Source: Palsa-965 sp044448685
GTDB lineage: Bacteria > Bacteroidota > Bacteroidia > Palsa-965
Assembly (NCBI GenBank): GCA_044448685.1
Contig: JBIOHC010000001.1
Location: forward strand, 1-64,000
Length of the DNA stretch: 64,000 bases
Direction: 5' to 3'
Shown in pieces: positions 17,140 through 25,735 of the stretch (positions are counted from its first letter, which is position 1; each line of letters begins with the position of its first letter). The translations under genes were made by a program, and so were the position numbers. Below the pieces are notes generated by a model. That model was not told the DNA's origin. It worked only from the letters and a program-made list of their open reading frames with translations, and made no database searches.

Positions 17140-18442
17140 ATTCAGCAATGAGCTTCCCTGATCCAAGGCATTTAGAACCATCCATCACCCGATAGAAATA
17201 CAATCCCGGAGGAAGGCCATTTCTTTGCAACTCCATAAAGGGAGTCTGGCCGGGCTGTATTTTTACCTGTTTGCCGTTGATGTCGCAGACTTCGAGTATT
17301 ACTTTTAATCCGGAAGGGTTGTTGCTTATTTCAACGGTTGTATACTGCAGGAAGGGGTTCGGGAATACCTTCGCTGTTCCTGTCCGGGCCCATTCATGAA
17401 TACCTGTAACAACACTCCAGGAAGCAATATAGGGAGCGCTGGCATTTCCGGCAGTGGTAAAAGCTCCTCCTGCATAAAGTAAATTGTTGAAAACCGTCAG
17501 TACAGAAACATCTGCGTTCATTCCGGGGGTTCCATAGCCGCTCAACCAGGTCGTGTCATTCCAGGCGGCAAAATGTCCGGCAGCGTTTTTACCGGTATGG
17601 GTGAATTGTCCACCCAGGTACAGATTATCCTTGTAAACGGTCATGCTCAATACCGTACTGTCTGTTCCTGCAGCAAGGGAATCCCAAACACTGCCGTTCC
17701 AGGAAGCTATGTATGCTGCATGTATACCTCCGGCCGAATCAAAGAGCCCGCCTGCATACAGCTTATTGTGATAGGTTTGAAGAGCATAGACAGCGCTTGT
17801 CGTGTCCATTCCCCGGCTTTGCCAGAAGTTTCCATTCCATAAAGCGAGAGCGCCGGTATTACGTGTTCCGGATTTGGTAAATGATCCTCCTGCATACAGG
17901 TTGTTGCGGAAGGTATCGAGTGCAAAGACAGGATTGTTGAATCCGGAATCAAGGCTTGTCCAGTTTGATCCATCCCAGCAGGCTATATTGGAAGCGGGGA
18001 TATTGCCGGCTGTTGAAAAACTTCCACCGACATACAGTTTTCCATTCAGGACCTGCATCGCTGAGACAGCACCGTTAATTCCGGCACCCAGGGGAGCCCA
18101 GGAGGTATCATTCCATTGGGCAATACCGTTTACTGTATCCGCTCCGGCCATGCTGAACAGTCCTCCTGCAATCAGCTTGCCGTTATAGGTAGACAAAGCA
18201 TAAATCCAGCTGTTCACACCCGGAACAGAATCCCAGCTGCTGCCATTCCATGCAGCGATATTGTTACGGGGTTTCAGTCCGGCGCTGTCGAACTGGCCTC
18301 CTGCATACAGTTTTCCATGATAAGAGCAAAGGGCTGTAACACGTGAATTGGCAGACATACCGGAGTCAAGCGGTGCCCAGTTTTGGGCATCAACGGAATG
18401 AAGACACAAAATAAAAAGAAAGACCAGAAAAATGCGGATCAT
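17138..18442 (-). CDS. Seven-repeat propeller-like T9SS-secreted protein
   Basis: 434 residues with a signal peptide (MIRIFLVFLFILCLHSVDAQ). Seven repeats each contain a LYAGGxFxxAG element (for example LYAGGQFDSAG, LYVGGSFSTAG, LYAGGAFTTAG), followed by an IAxWNGxxW element. This spacing of about 45 residues is typical of a seven-bladed beta-propeller. The C-terminus (VFPNPFLQYTTVEI ... GLPPGLYFYRV ... GKLIAE) is a T9SS type A sorting domain, so the protein is exported and probably cell-surface attached or secreted. The ligand is unknown. It is followed on the minus strand by the convergent carboxylase gene. Confidence 0.88.
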   Translation of the reverse strand: MIRIFLVFLFILCLHSVDAQNWAPLDSGMSANSRVTALCSYHGKLYAGGQFDSAGLKPRNNIAAWNGSSWDSVPGVNSWIYALSTYNGKLIAGGLFSMAGADTVNGIAQWNDTSWAPLGAGINGAVSAMQVLNGKLYVGGSFSTAGNIPASNIACWDGSNWTSLDSGFNNPVFALDTFRNNLYAGGSFTKSGTRNTGALALWNGNFWQSRGMDTTSAVYALQTYHNKLYAGGLFDSAGGIHAAYIASWNGSVWDSLAAGTDSTVLSMTVYKDNLYLGGQFTHTGKNAAGHFAAWNDTTWLSGYGTPGMNADVSVLTVFNNLLYAGGAFTTAGNASAPYIASWSVVTGIHEWARTGTAKVFPNPFLQYTTVEISNNPSGLKVILEVCDINGKQVKIQPGQTPFMELQRNGLPPGLYFYRVMDGSKCLGSGKLIAE

Positions 18443-18490
18443 ACGATTCAGGCCTGCTGAAGAATAAATGTATGAAAAAATACGATGCTG

Positions 18491-21400
18491 TCAATAAGCC
18501 AGCACCGTTCCCAGCCAACGCTCTGTTTCTTCCAACCCCATTCCTTTACGGGAAGCATAGTCGGCAATCTGGTCTTTCTGAACCTTACCGACTCCGAAAT
18601 AGACGGAACCGGGATGAGCGAAATACAGACCGCTGACAGCAGCTGTAGGAAACATGGCCATGCTTTCGGTGAGGGTGATGCCGGTGTTTTTTTCTGCATC
18701 GAGCAGGGAGAAGATAAGAGGCTTTTCGGTATGGTCAGGCTGGGCAGGATAACCCGGAGCCGGACGGATACCGGAATATTTTTCCTGAATCAAAGCGTTG
18801 GTATCAAGATTTTCATCTTTGGCATAACCCCAGAATTCTTTTCTCAGACGTAAGTGGAGAAGTTCGGTAAAAGCTTCTGCAAGCCTGTCGGCCAATGCCT
18901 TCAGCATGATAGCCGAATAATCATCGTGGTCTTTCTCAAATTTTTGTACCCACTCATCGATCCCTATACCTGCGGTTACTGCAAATGCGCCAATATAATC
19001 GGGGATAGGTGCAGGGGCGACGAAATCGGCCAGAGCCATGTTATACTGCCCGGCAGGTTTCTTGGTTTGCTGGCGAAGACTGTGAAATACGGTCTTTACA
19101 GTTGTACGGCTTTCATCGGTATAGACTTCAATGTCATCTCCTTTCCGGTTGGCCGGATAGATTCCTATAACAGCATTGGCTTTAAGCCATTTTCCGGAAA
19201 TGATTTGCTGAAGCATTTTCTGAGCATCGTCAAAAAGCTTTTTCGCTTCCGTGCCGCGTTCCGGATCCTGAAATATTTTAGGGTAGGAGCCCTTCATTTC
19301 CCAGCTGTGGAAGAAAGGAGTCCAGTCAATGTATTCAGCAATTTCCTTCAGGTTATAATCCGTAAAATTCTTGTTGCCGGTAAAAGCGGGTTTGGTGGGA
19401 ACAAGCGCCTTCCAGTCGGTCGGGAAAGAGTTGCCCTGTGCTTCCGTAAGCGGAATAAATTTATTCTGAGCCTGGGCATTCTTATTCTGTTCACGCAGGC
19501 GTTCATAATCGGCTTCCACTGTTTTCATAAAGGCCGGCCGGAGTTCTTCCGAAATCAGGCTGCTGGCTACCGGAACCGATTTGGAAGCGTCGTTTACATG
19601 CACAACAGGAAATGCATAATGCGGAGCTATTTTAACAGCGGTATGAACACGCGATGTTGTGGCCCCTCCGATAAGAAGAGGAATCTTCATTCCGGTACGC
19701 GTCATTTCCTTGGCCACATGCACCATTTCATCCAGGGAAGGAGTGATGAGTCCGCTGAGTCCGATAAGATCCACATCGTGTTTAATGGCTTCAGCGAGAA
19801 TTTTATCAGCCGATACCATGACACCCAGGTCAATGATTTCATAGTTATTGCAGGCAAGCACAACACCGACAATATTTTTACCGATATCATGTACATCGCC
19901 CTTGACGGTAGCCATGAGTATTTTCCCCGCATTTTTCTGAACGGAGCCATTGCGTTTTTTTTCTTCTTCCATATAGGGAAGCAGGTAGGCTACGGCTTTC
20001 TTCATCACCCTGGCGCTTTTAACAACCTGGGGAAGGAACATTTTACCGCTGCCGAACAGATCACCGACCACATTCATTCCGGCCATCAGAGGACCCTCAA
20101 TCACATCGAGGGTGCGGGTTGACTGCTGTCTGCATTCCTCCACATCCGAATCGATATAATCCACAATACCTTTTACGAGGGCATGGCTCAGGCGTTCTTC
20201 CACAGGGGCTTTGCGCCACTCTTCATCCTTTATATCCTTTTGTTTTCCGGCACCTTTGATGGTTTCTGCATGATTCACCAGACGTTCGGTAGCATCATCA
20301 CGACGGTTCAGGAGTACATCCTCCACCAGCTCAAGCAGATCCTTTTTAACCTCATCATACACCTGCAGCTGACCCGGGTTTACAATACCCATATCCATTC
20401 CGTTTTTAACGGCATGATACAGGAATGCGGCATGAATAGCTTCCCGTACATGATCATTGCCCCGAAAAGAGAAGGATACATTGGAAACACCTCCGCTTAC
20501 TTTAGCCAGGGGAAGGTTTTCCTTGATCCATTTGGTGCCATGAAAAAAGTCAAGGGCATTCAGACGATGCTCGTCCATGCCTGTGGCAACGGGAAAAATA
20601 TTCGGATCGAAAATGATATCCTGGGCCGGAAACTTTACGACTTCCGTAAGGATCTTATACGCTCTGGAACAGATTTCAATTCTTCTATTCAGTGTATCAG
20701 CCTGGCCTTGTTCATCAAAAGCCATGACGATGACGGCAGCTCCGTAACGCTTTACGATACGTGCATGTTCAATAAACACTTTTTCACCCTCTTTCAGGGA
20801 AATGGAATTCACGATTCCTTTACCCTGAATGCATTTCAGACCCGCTTCAATAACATGAAACTTCGAGGAGTCAATCATAATCGGAACCTTTGAAATATCG
20901 GGTTCGGAAGCGATGAGATTCAGAAAGCGTGTCATGGCAGCAACGGCATCCAGCATGCCTTCATCCATGTTAATGTCAATAACCTGTGCACCCCCTTCGA
21001 CCTGGTCTTTGGCAATAGCCAGAGCTGCTTCATAATCCCCGTCAATAATGAGTTTGGCGAATTTACGCGAGCCGGTCACATTGGTCCGTTCGCCTATATT
21101 CATGAAGTTGGAATCGGGGCGTAGGGTGACAGGCTCCAGTCCGCTGAGCCTCAGGAAGGGCTCTATAACCGGCCGTTTCCTTGGTTTTGCTTTGGCAGCA
21201 TGCGCTGCAATATGGGTGATATGTCCCGGCGTTGTTCCACAGCAACCACCTACGATATTGATGAAACCGCTGTCAATAAAATCATGAATCTGATGGCCCA
21301 TATGTTCGGGGCTTTCATCGTATTCGCCGAATTGGTTTGGCAGACCGGCATTGGGGTAAGCACTGATAAAGAAGGGAGCTTTGGCCGAAAGTTCTTCCAG

Positions 21401-22159
21401 GTAAGGCCTCATCTCATGAGCTCCGAGGGCACAGTTAAGGCCTATACTTAACAGATCGGCATGACTCACCGAGTTCAGGAAAGCCTCAACGGTCTGGCCC
21501 GATAAAGTCCGTCCGCTTGCATCTGTAATGGTACCGGAAATCATGATGGGGAGGGTGATACCGGTTTCCTCGAAAATATTCTGGGCAGCGAAGAGGGCAG
21601 CTTTGGCATTCAGTGTATCAAAAATAGTTTCAATCAGGATCAGGTCCACACCTCCTTTGATGAGGGCGCGGATTTGTTCCATATAGGCAAAAAGAACTTC
21701 ATCCCAGTTGACGGTCCGGAATCCAGGGTCGTTTACATCGGGAGAAATGGAAAGCGTGCGGGTGGTAGGGCCGACTGCTCCTGCCACGAATCGGGGTCGG
21801 GAGGGGTCGGCTTTGGTAAACTCATCGGCACACTGACGGGCAATGCGGGCAGCATGGAGATTGATATCCACATCCTGTATATCCATGTGATAATCGGCCA
21901 TGGAAATACGGTTGGCATTGAATGTATTGGTTTCAATAATATCGGCACCGGCTTTCAGGTATTCCCGGTGTATGGTTGAAATGACATCAGGGCGGGTAAG
22001 GCACAGCAGGTCATTGAATCCCTTGAGGTCGCTTTTCCAGTCCCGGAACAGCTCCCCGCGAAAATCTTTTTCACCCAGCTTATAAGGCTGAATCATGGTG
22101 CCCATTGCACCATCAATAACTAAAATCCGTTTTTCTAATTCCTGTCGGATGTCGGGCAT
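18491..22159 (-). CDS. metH: Cobalamin-dependent methionine synthase
   Basis: 1222 residues from ATG 22159, close to the 1227 of E. coli MetH. All modules are present in order: homocysteine-binding (GLNCALG and GGCCGTTPGHI, zinc cysteines), pterin-binding (NIGERTNVTGSRKFAKL), the cobalamin cap, cobalamin-binding (GDVHDIGKNIVG with the axial His near residue 755), and the C-terminal AdoMet reactivation domain. It transfers methyl from 5-methyltetrahydrofolate to homocysteine. A longer open frame begins at 22255 but runs through the terminator hairpin, so 22159 is chosen. A SAM-I riboswitch and intrinsic terminator precede it, predicting shut-off when SAM is abundant. Confidence 0.97.
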   Translation of the reverse strand: MPDIRQELEKRILVIDGAMGTMIQPYKLGEKDFRGELFRDWKSDLKGFNDLLCLTRPDVISTIHREYLKAGADIIETNTFNANRISMADYHMDIQDVDINLHAARIARQCADEFTKADPSRPRFVAGAVGPTTRTLSISPDVNDPGFRTVNWDEVLFAYMEQIRALIKGGVDLILIETIFDTLNAKAALFAAQNIFEETGITLPIMISGTITDASGRTLSGQTVEAFLNSVSHADLLSIGLNCALGAHEMRPYLEELSAKAPFFISAYPNAGLPNQFGEYDESPEHMGHQIHDFIDSGFINIVGGCCGTTPGHITHIAAHAAKAKPRKRPVIEPFLRLSGLEPVTLRPDSNFMNIGERTNVTGSRKFAKLIIDGDYEAALAIAKDQVEGGAQVIDINMDEGMLDAVAAMTRFLNLIASEPDISKVPIMIDSSKFHVIEAGLKCIQGKGIVNSISLKEGEKVFIEHARIVKRYGAAVIVMAFDEQGQADTLNRRIEICSRAYKILTEVVKFPAQDIIFDPNIFPVATGMDEHRLNALDFFHGTKWIKENLPLAKVSGGVSNVSFSFRGNDHVREAIHAAFLYHAVKNGMDMGIVNPGQLQVYDEVKKDLLELVEDVLLNRRDDATERLVNHAETIKGAGKQKDIKDEEWRKAPVEERLSHALVKGIVDYIDSDVEECRQQSTRTLDVIEGPLMAGMNVVGDLFGSGKMFLPQVVKSARVMKKAVAYLLPYMEEEKKRNGSVQKNAGKILMATVKGDVHDIGKNIVGVVLACNNYEIIDLGVMVSADKILAEAIKHDVDLIGLSGLITPSLDEMVHVAKEMTRTGMKIPLLIGGATTSRVHTAVKIAPHYAFPVVHVNDASKSVPVASSLISEELRPAFMKTVEADYERLREQNKNAQAQNKFIPLTEAQGNSFPTDWKALVPTKPAFTGNKNFTDYNLKEIAEYIDWTPFFHSWEMKGSYPKIFQDPERGTEAKKLFDDAQKMLQQIISGKWLKANAVIGIYPANRKGDDIEVYTDESRTTVKTVFHSLRQQTKKPAGQYNMALADFVAPAPIPDYIGAFAVTAGIGIDEWVQKFEKDHDDYSAIMLKALADRLAEAFTELLHLRLRKEFWGYAKDENLDTNALIQEKYSGIRPAPGYPAQPDHTEKPLIFSLLDAEKNTGITLTESMAMFPTAAVSGLYFAHPGSVYFGVGKVQKDQIADYASRKGMGLEETERWLGTVLAY

Positions 22160-22205
22160 GTGTCTTGTCTCTAAGTTTTGTTCTGTCTGTTCTTTAAAAT
22201 AAAAA

Positions 22206-22234
22206 AATCCCTTCTGTTTTCGCCAGAAGAGATT
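22206..22234 (-). terminator. Riboswitch-controlled intrinsic terminator of metH
   Basis: On the minus strand an 11-bp stem AATCTCTTCTG / CAGAAGGGATT (one G-U pair), loop GCGAAAA, followed by a run of seven T, A and four T. It lies between the SAM-I aptamer and the metH ATG. Its 5' arm (22227-22233) can instead pair with the aptamer P1 3' strand region (22270-22276). Confidence 0.85.
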
Positions 22235-22265
22235 ATCCATGTTAATACATTTCAAATAATTTCTG

Positions 22266-22448
22266 ACTTATCTCCCGAAGCCATTGGCTAAGGACGAGTT
22301 GGCACCTTCTTTTTAATTTAAGATTTATGATTTTAGATTTATGATTTACACACACCGTAAAATCATAAATCTAAAATCATAAATCTTAAATCCCAAATGG
22401 GTTGCCAAGGCTTCATAGGGCGTGATCCCTCCACCTTTCCGGATAAGT
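22266..22448 (-). ncRNA. SAM-I (S-box) riboswitch with an extended P3 arm
   Basis: On the minus strand: P1 ACTTATC (22442-22448) pairs perfectly with GATAAGT (22266-22272). Conserved core pieces appear in order: GGTGGAGGGA, CGCCCTATGAAGCC, GGCAACC, AAGGTGCCAAC, and a P4 hairpin AGCCAATGGCT. These match the SAM-I consensus known from gram-positive S-box leaders. The P3 arm is replaced by a very long AT-rich hairpin (22316-22349 with 22357-22391). The candidate promoter lies just upstream and a terminator just downstream, so SAM binding should stop metH transcription. Confidence 0.93.
22316..22391. repeat. AT-rich long inverted repeat forming the riboswitch P3
   Basis: Arms of 34 and 35 bp, complementary except for one bulged base. 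Each arm consists of tandem copies of AGATTTATGATTTT. The loop is about 7 nt. Outside the aptamer core nothing else in the window shares it. Confidence 0.9.
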
Positions 22449-22467
22449 GATAGTAAAGAACGTGATA

Positions 22468-22475
22468 CAAAGATA
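22468..22475 (-). promoter_or_regulatory. TAnnTTTG box of the metH transcript
   Basis: TATCTTTG on the minus strand, about 19 bp before riboswitch P1. No clear -33 TTG. The position fits transcription starting near 22461, directly ahead of the aptamer. Confidence 0.55.
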
Positions 22476-22479
22476 AAAA

Positions 22480-22737
22480 TTATTTTCGTGCGCGCAGCTG
22501 TTTGTAAAAGCCGATAATCTGTTTGCGGAAAAGGAGGAACAGGATAATATAGGGCAGGGCCATCATGTACAGGATGCCTTTGTTGATACCACTGGCGATA
22601 TGGCCTCCGTTCTGGAGATCGCTCTGGGGTATCATTTTACACTGGGAGCATCCCTGGGCATGAACTTCCGGAGAAGCCAGGAATAACAGACCAATGAGGA
22701 GAAAAAGAAAGAAAGGTGTTTTTAGCCTTTGTAACAT
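22480..22737 (-). CDS. Small membrane protein with a CxxC motif
   Basis: 85 residues. A signal-like segment (MLQRLKTPFFLFLLIGLLFLASPEVHAQ) is followed by GCSQCKM, a Gly-rich turn, a transmembrane helix (ILYMMALPYIILFLLF) and a basic tail. The CxxC could bind metal or heme, or form a disulfide on the periplasmic side. It lies 40 bp downstream of the DUF420 gene, suggesting a shared role in respiratory oxidase assembly, but I do not recognise a named family. Its stop lies just ahead of the metH promoter. Confidence 0.75.
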   Translation of the reverse strand: MLQRLKTPFFLFLLIGLLFLASPEVHAQGCSQCKMIPQSDLQNGGHIASGINKGILYMMALPYIILFLLFRKQIIGFYKQLRARK

Positions 22738-22777
22738 GGATTACAAAAGTACAAAAAGCGCGCATACCGGTCAAGCC

Positions 22778-23311
22778 TTAGTGCTGGTAATACGGCGCCA
22801 TCATCAGATAAACCACTACCCCGCTTACTGTTACATACAGCCAGATAGGATAAGCCCAGCGGACAAGGCGCTTATGTGCAGGGATTTCCATTTTAAGACC
22901 ACGCTGAAAGGACTTGAGCACCAGGGGAAGGGCTACCATAGCAAGGGTGATATGACTTAACAGGATAAAAAGGTATAGGGGTCTCAAACCATTCTCTTTT
23001 GGGAAGGTGGCTTCGGCCGGTATCAGCCAGTGATATACAATATAGGTACAGAGGAACATTGCTGAAAGCAATAAGGCGGTCAGGTTCAGTTTGCGGTGGG
23101 CGGCAATATTTTTTTGACGGATGAAGTAGAAGGACAGCAACAGGAGCAGGCTGCAGGTTCCATTCAGCATGGCATTCACCTTAGGGAGGCGGTACACAAA
23201 GTCGGGCGTGGAGCCAGGCAGGGGAAGGACTTTGCGATTCAGGACTCCGACAGCCAATATAACAAATGCGGTGAATCCCCAGATCAGACGGTTAATGGCT
23301 TTGTCGCTCAT
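22778..23311 (-). CDS. DUF420 family membrane protein
   Basis: 177 residues from ATG 23311 (MSDKAINRLIWGFTAFVILAV). An earlier in-frame start at 23383 would lie well inside the upstream gene and lacks the helix-first layout. About five transmembrane helices are visible, with the DUF420 features YRLPKVNAMLNGTCSLLLLLSFYFI, YIVYHWLIP and LSHITLAMVALPLV. His residues fall within or at the ends of helices. DUF420/CtaM-type proteins are linked to maturation of heme-copper oxidases in Firmicutes; the same role here is inferred. The start overlaps the end of the upstream secreted-protein gene by 20 bp. Confidence 0.8.
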   Translation of the reverse strand: MSDKAINRLIWGFTAFVILAVGVLNRKVLPLPGSTPDFVYRLPKVNAMLNGTCSLLLLLSFYFIRQKNIAAHRKLNLTALLLSAMFLCTYIVYHWLIPAEATFPKENGLRPLYLFILLSHITLAMVALPLVLKSFQRGLKMEIPAHKRLVRWAYPIWLYVTVSGVVVYLMMAPYYQH

Positions 23312-23759
23312 AGATATAGATAAAAGTAAGTTGTGCGGTTTTGTGTTTAACACCCCAGCGTTGTATGCTGGCCAGGTTGCCAAAGGTATTATATTCGAAA
23401 ATATAATGCTCTACCGGATTACGGTAATAATGAACAAGGCGTTTTTGCGTGTCGTATTCAGCCGGCTTACAGGCCGGTGTTTTTTTATGTGCAAGCAAAC
23501 CCGCAAGCGTATCATTCGGAGGAGGGAAACGGAAGTGTGTGAGGGCGAAGGCAATGTCGAAATGCGGAGCGACATCCCGTTTCAGGCTGTCCTGGAGATA
23601 ACGCTGAAAAAATAATTTCTGTTCTCCGTCCACGTTATCATAGTTATCGAATTTGATAACGGAAACCTCCACGATGGGTTTCATTTTTTCCTGGGCCGCA
23701 AGTGAGTTTACAAAACCGAAAAGGATAAGGAACATAACAGATGAATACAATCCCTTCAT
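23292..23759 (-). CDS. Secreted protein of unknown function
   Basis: 155 residues with a signal peptide (MKGLYSSVMFLILFGFVNSLAAQ). The mature part is a mixed alpha/beta segment with KKTPACKPAEYDTQKRLVHYYRNPVEHYIFEYNTFGNLASIQRW. I do not recognise a family. It overlaps the DUF420 gene by 20 bp, so the two are probably translated together, with the CxxC protein third. The operon position hints at an envelope or respiratory accessory role only. Confidence 0.7.
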   Translation of the reverse strand: MKGLYSSVMFLILFGFVNSLAAQEKMKPIVEVSVIKFDNYDNVDGEQKLFFQRYLQDSLKRDVAPHFDIAFALTHFRFPPPNDTLAGLLAHKKTPACKPAEYDTQKRLVHYYRNPVEHYIFEYNTFGNLASIQRWGVKHKTAQLTFIYIYERQSH

Positions 23760-23762
23760 TGG

Positions 23763-23799
23763 TCGTCTTGATTCTTGTGTCTAATGTCTGGTGTCTAAT
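23763..23799. repeat. TGTCTAA-type heptamer array after the OmpA gene
   Basis: Complement of the AGACAYA heptamers, overlapping the OmpA stop codon. On the minus strand it contains AGAATCAAGACGAC, also present at 51208-51221. Confidence 0.6.
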
Positions 23800-24829
23800 T
23801 AGTTTCGAGGGCCTTAAACAGGTCATCCATTTTCGGAGTGAGGATGATTTCTGTGCGTCGGTTTTTCTTACGGGCCTCTGCTGTTTTTGCCGGATCAAGC
23901 GGAAAGTATTCTCCTCTTCCTGCAGCTGTCAAGCGCTTGGGGTCAACATCGGCGCTGGTCACCAGAATTTTGACGATAGCCGTTGCACGGATTGTACTCA
24001 GATCCCAGTTGTCTTTGATATCCCCGTGTCCCTTCATGGGTACATCATCGGTATGGCCTTCTACCATGACATTGATATCCTTATTCTGTTCCAGCACCTT
24101 GGCAACATTTTTAAGGGCTTCTTCTCCTTTGGCTTCCACCTTGGTACTTCCGGATGCGAAGAGCAGACTCTCATCCATGGAAACATATACCTTACCGTTT
24201 TTCTGGGTAACGGTAAGCCCCTTGCCTTCAAATCCCAGTAAGGCATCTGTAATTTTTTTCTTCAGGTCATTGACAGCCTGATCTTTCTGTTTGAGGGTAT
24301 TTTCCAGCTCTGCTACACGGGCTTCCCTGAGTTTAAGCTGAGAATTGGTTGCATCCAGGTCTTTTTGTTTCTGATCCAGATCTTTTTGTTTCTGATCAAG
24401 CTGTACAGCCAGTTTCTTAAGTTCATCCTGTTTACGGAGCAGTTCTTCCTGGGTGGTGTTGAGCTGTCCGCTCAGCTTGGAATTTTCATCAGCCATACCA
24501 TTCCTCAATTCCTTGTTCTGGCGAAGCAGGAGCTCATAATTGGCCATAAGCTGGGCATACTGTTCCGTTTTGAGACGAAGGGAGGTGCCAAGGATATTGG
24601 TATCGTTTTTCAGTCCCGCAAGACGTTTTTCAACATCTGTCAGTTTGGATTTGGTTTCATTTAGTTCTGTTTCCATTGCCTGTTTGGAGGTTTTGGTAGC
24701 CTGAAGCTCAGACTCGCAGCTTTTTCTCTTTTTTTCTTCTTCTTCCAGCTTACGCTGGGGGACACAGGAAAAAAGGAACATACTTATTCCAAGGGTAAAC
24801 AGGATACGTGCAGGAAGGGCTGGTCTCAT
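23795..24829 (-). CDS. OmpA-family peptidoglycan-associated lipoprotein
   Basis: 344 residues. A lipobox (MFLFSC) gives a lipoprotein with acylated Cys near residue 22. Residues about 25-200 are a long Lys/Glu/Gln-rich coiled coil, including a tandem LDQKQKDLDQKQKDLDAT repeat. The last 130 residues form an OmpA-C domain (NVMVEGHTDDVPMKG ... ATAIVKILV ... RLTAAGRGEYFP ... RKKNRRTEIILTP), which binds diaminopimelate in peptidoglycan. It is likely an outer-membrane or inner-membrane-anchored spacer that tethers envelope to wall. Coiled-coil length differs from Pal and resembles MotB-like or other Bacteroidota OmpA lipoproteins. Confidence 0.9.
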   Translation of the reverse strand: MRPALPARILFTLGISMFLFSCVPQRKLEEEEKKRKSCESELQATKTSKQAMETELNETKSKLTDVEKRLAGLKNDTNILGTSLRLKTEQYAQLMANYELLLRQNKELRNGMADENSKLSGQLNTTQEELLRKQDELKKLAVQLDQKQKDLDQKQKDLDATNSQLKLREARVAELENTLKQKDQAVNDLKKKITDALLGFEGKGLTVTQKNGKVYVSMDESLLFASGSTKVEAKGEEALKNVAKVLEQNKDINVMVEGHTDDVPMKGHGDIKDNWDLSTIRATAIVKILVTSADVDPKRLTAAGRGEYFPLDPAKTAEARKKNRRTEIILTPKMDDLFKALETN

Positions 24830-24850
24830 CCGTGAGTTTTAAGGTTGGTT

Positions 24851-24858
24851 CAAAATTA
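24851..24858 (-). promoter_or_regulatory. TAnnTTTG box of the OmpA lipoprotein gene
   Basis: TAATTTTG on the minus strand, 21 bp before the ATG. No clear -33 box. Confidence 0.4.
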
Positions 24859-24961
24859 CGACAGGAAGCAGGTATGGACAGGCAGCAAACCATAAATTTA
24901 TTAACATAGCGGAAACCTTCTGAAACCCATATCCGTAAAAGCTTTCAGCAATGCAATTCAC

Positions 24962-25684
24962 ATGATGGCCAAGAAACTGAGTGCAGACTGGATCACAGAG
25001 AAACATGTAGATTTTGAATATAAGAAGTATGTGCTTCTTGCCTGGCTTCAGGAGGTGGACAGGCAATTCGACCGCGTATGCCTGTATCCGCCTTTGTCAG
25101 AACTGGTAGAGCACTACCGGAATGCAAAAGCGTTAAGAGAAAGCAAACAGCACCTCAGCGATTCTTTTCAGCAGCGTTTGCAAGGCTTTGATCTGGATAA
25201 ATTCCGCCTGATGTATGAGAAGATTTCTACAGATGACCGGTTGATGGAGGAGATCGAACATATTCTTGATTTTTCCCTGCCCCGTTTCGGGCAGGCTTTG
25301 GAAGAAGGGAAGAAAATCTATGAGCTTGTAGAGAAAGAAACACAGATACAACCTGTTGGTCTTGTTCCCCTGAGTTCGGATTACGGTTACCTGTTTTTAA
25401 AAGGAGGCCGTACTGCCAATACAGAGGTGTATGAATATGAAGTGAGCATTTTTGAGCAGCCGGATGATAAATACAGGGCCTTGCATTTATCTTTTGTAAC
25501 TACCTATACTAGCAGCCTCATCCATACCTATGTATCCATTAAAACGGATCTTATCAGGGGAATGCCCCGGCTGCCAAATCCTGCAGTCTATGCAGTGGAA
25601 ACGGCTATGGATATTCCTTTTAATGAAACATTCCTGCCGGTGGCGAAGCGCCTCCTGATGCGGACACTGCATACTGAAAAATAA
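24962..25684 (+). CDS. Conserved cytoplasmic protein of unknown function
   Basis: 240 residues; ATG codons at 24962 and 24965 are both usable. The first half is helical and charged (EYKKYVLLAWLQEVDRQFDRVCLYPPLSELVEHYRNAKALRES). The second half is beta-rich (PVGLVPLSSDYGYLFLKGG ... YEYEVSIFEQPDDKYRALHLSFVTTY), ending in LPVAKRLLMRTL. There is no signal peptide, membrane segment or motif that I recognise. It is monocistronic, divergent from the OmpA gene, and closed by a bidirectional terminator. Confidence 0.75.
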   Translation: MMAKKLSADWITEKHVDFEYKKYVLLAWLQEVDRQFDRVCLYPPLSELVEHYRNAKALRESKQHLSDSFQQRLQGFDLDKFRLMYEKISTDDRLMEEIEHILDFSLPRFGQALEEGKKIYELVEKETQIQPVGLVPLSSDYGYLFLKGGRTANTEVYEYEVSIFEQPDDKYRALHLSFVTTYTSSLIHTYVSIKTDLIRGMPRLPNPAVYAVETAMDIPFNETFLPVAKRLLMRTLHTEK

Positions 25685-25721
25685 AAAGACCTCCGGAGTT
25701 TCGAATACTCTGGAGGTCTTT
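25685..25721. terminator. Bidirectional intrinsic terminator
   Basis: Fifteen-bp stem AAAGACCTCCGGAGT / ACTCTGGAGGTCTTT (one G-U or A-C site), 7-nt loop, A and T tracts on both sides. It serves the unknown + gene and the convergent solute-binding protein gene. Confidence 0.9.
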
Positions 25722-25735
25722 GTACAAAATTTTTT

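Noticed and set aside
18854..20122. Long 422-residue frame antisense to metH
   Set aside because: Composition is that of a shadow (many Cys, Phe, His and Ile without domains). It lies fully inside a clear metH with intact domain motifs on the other strand.
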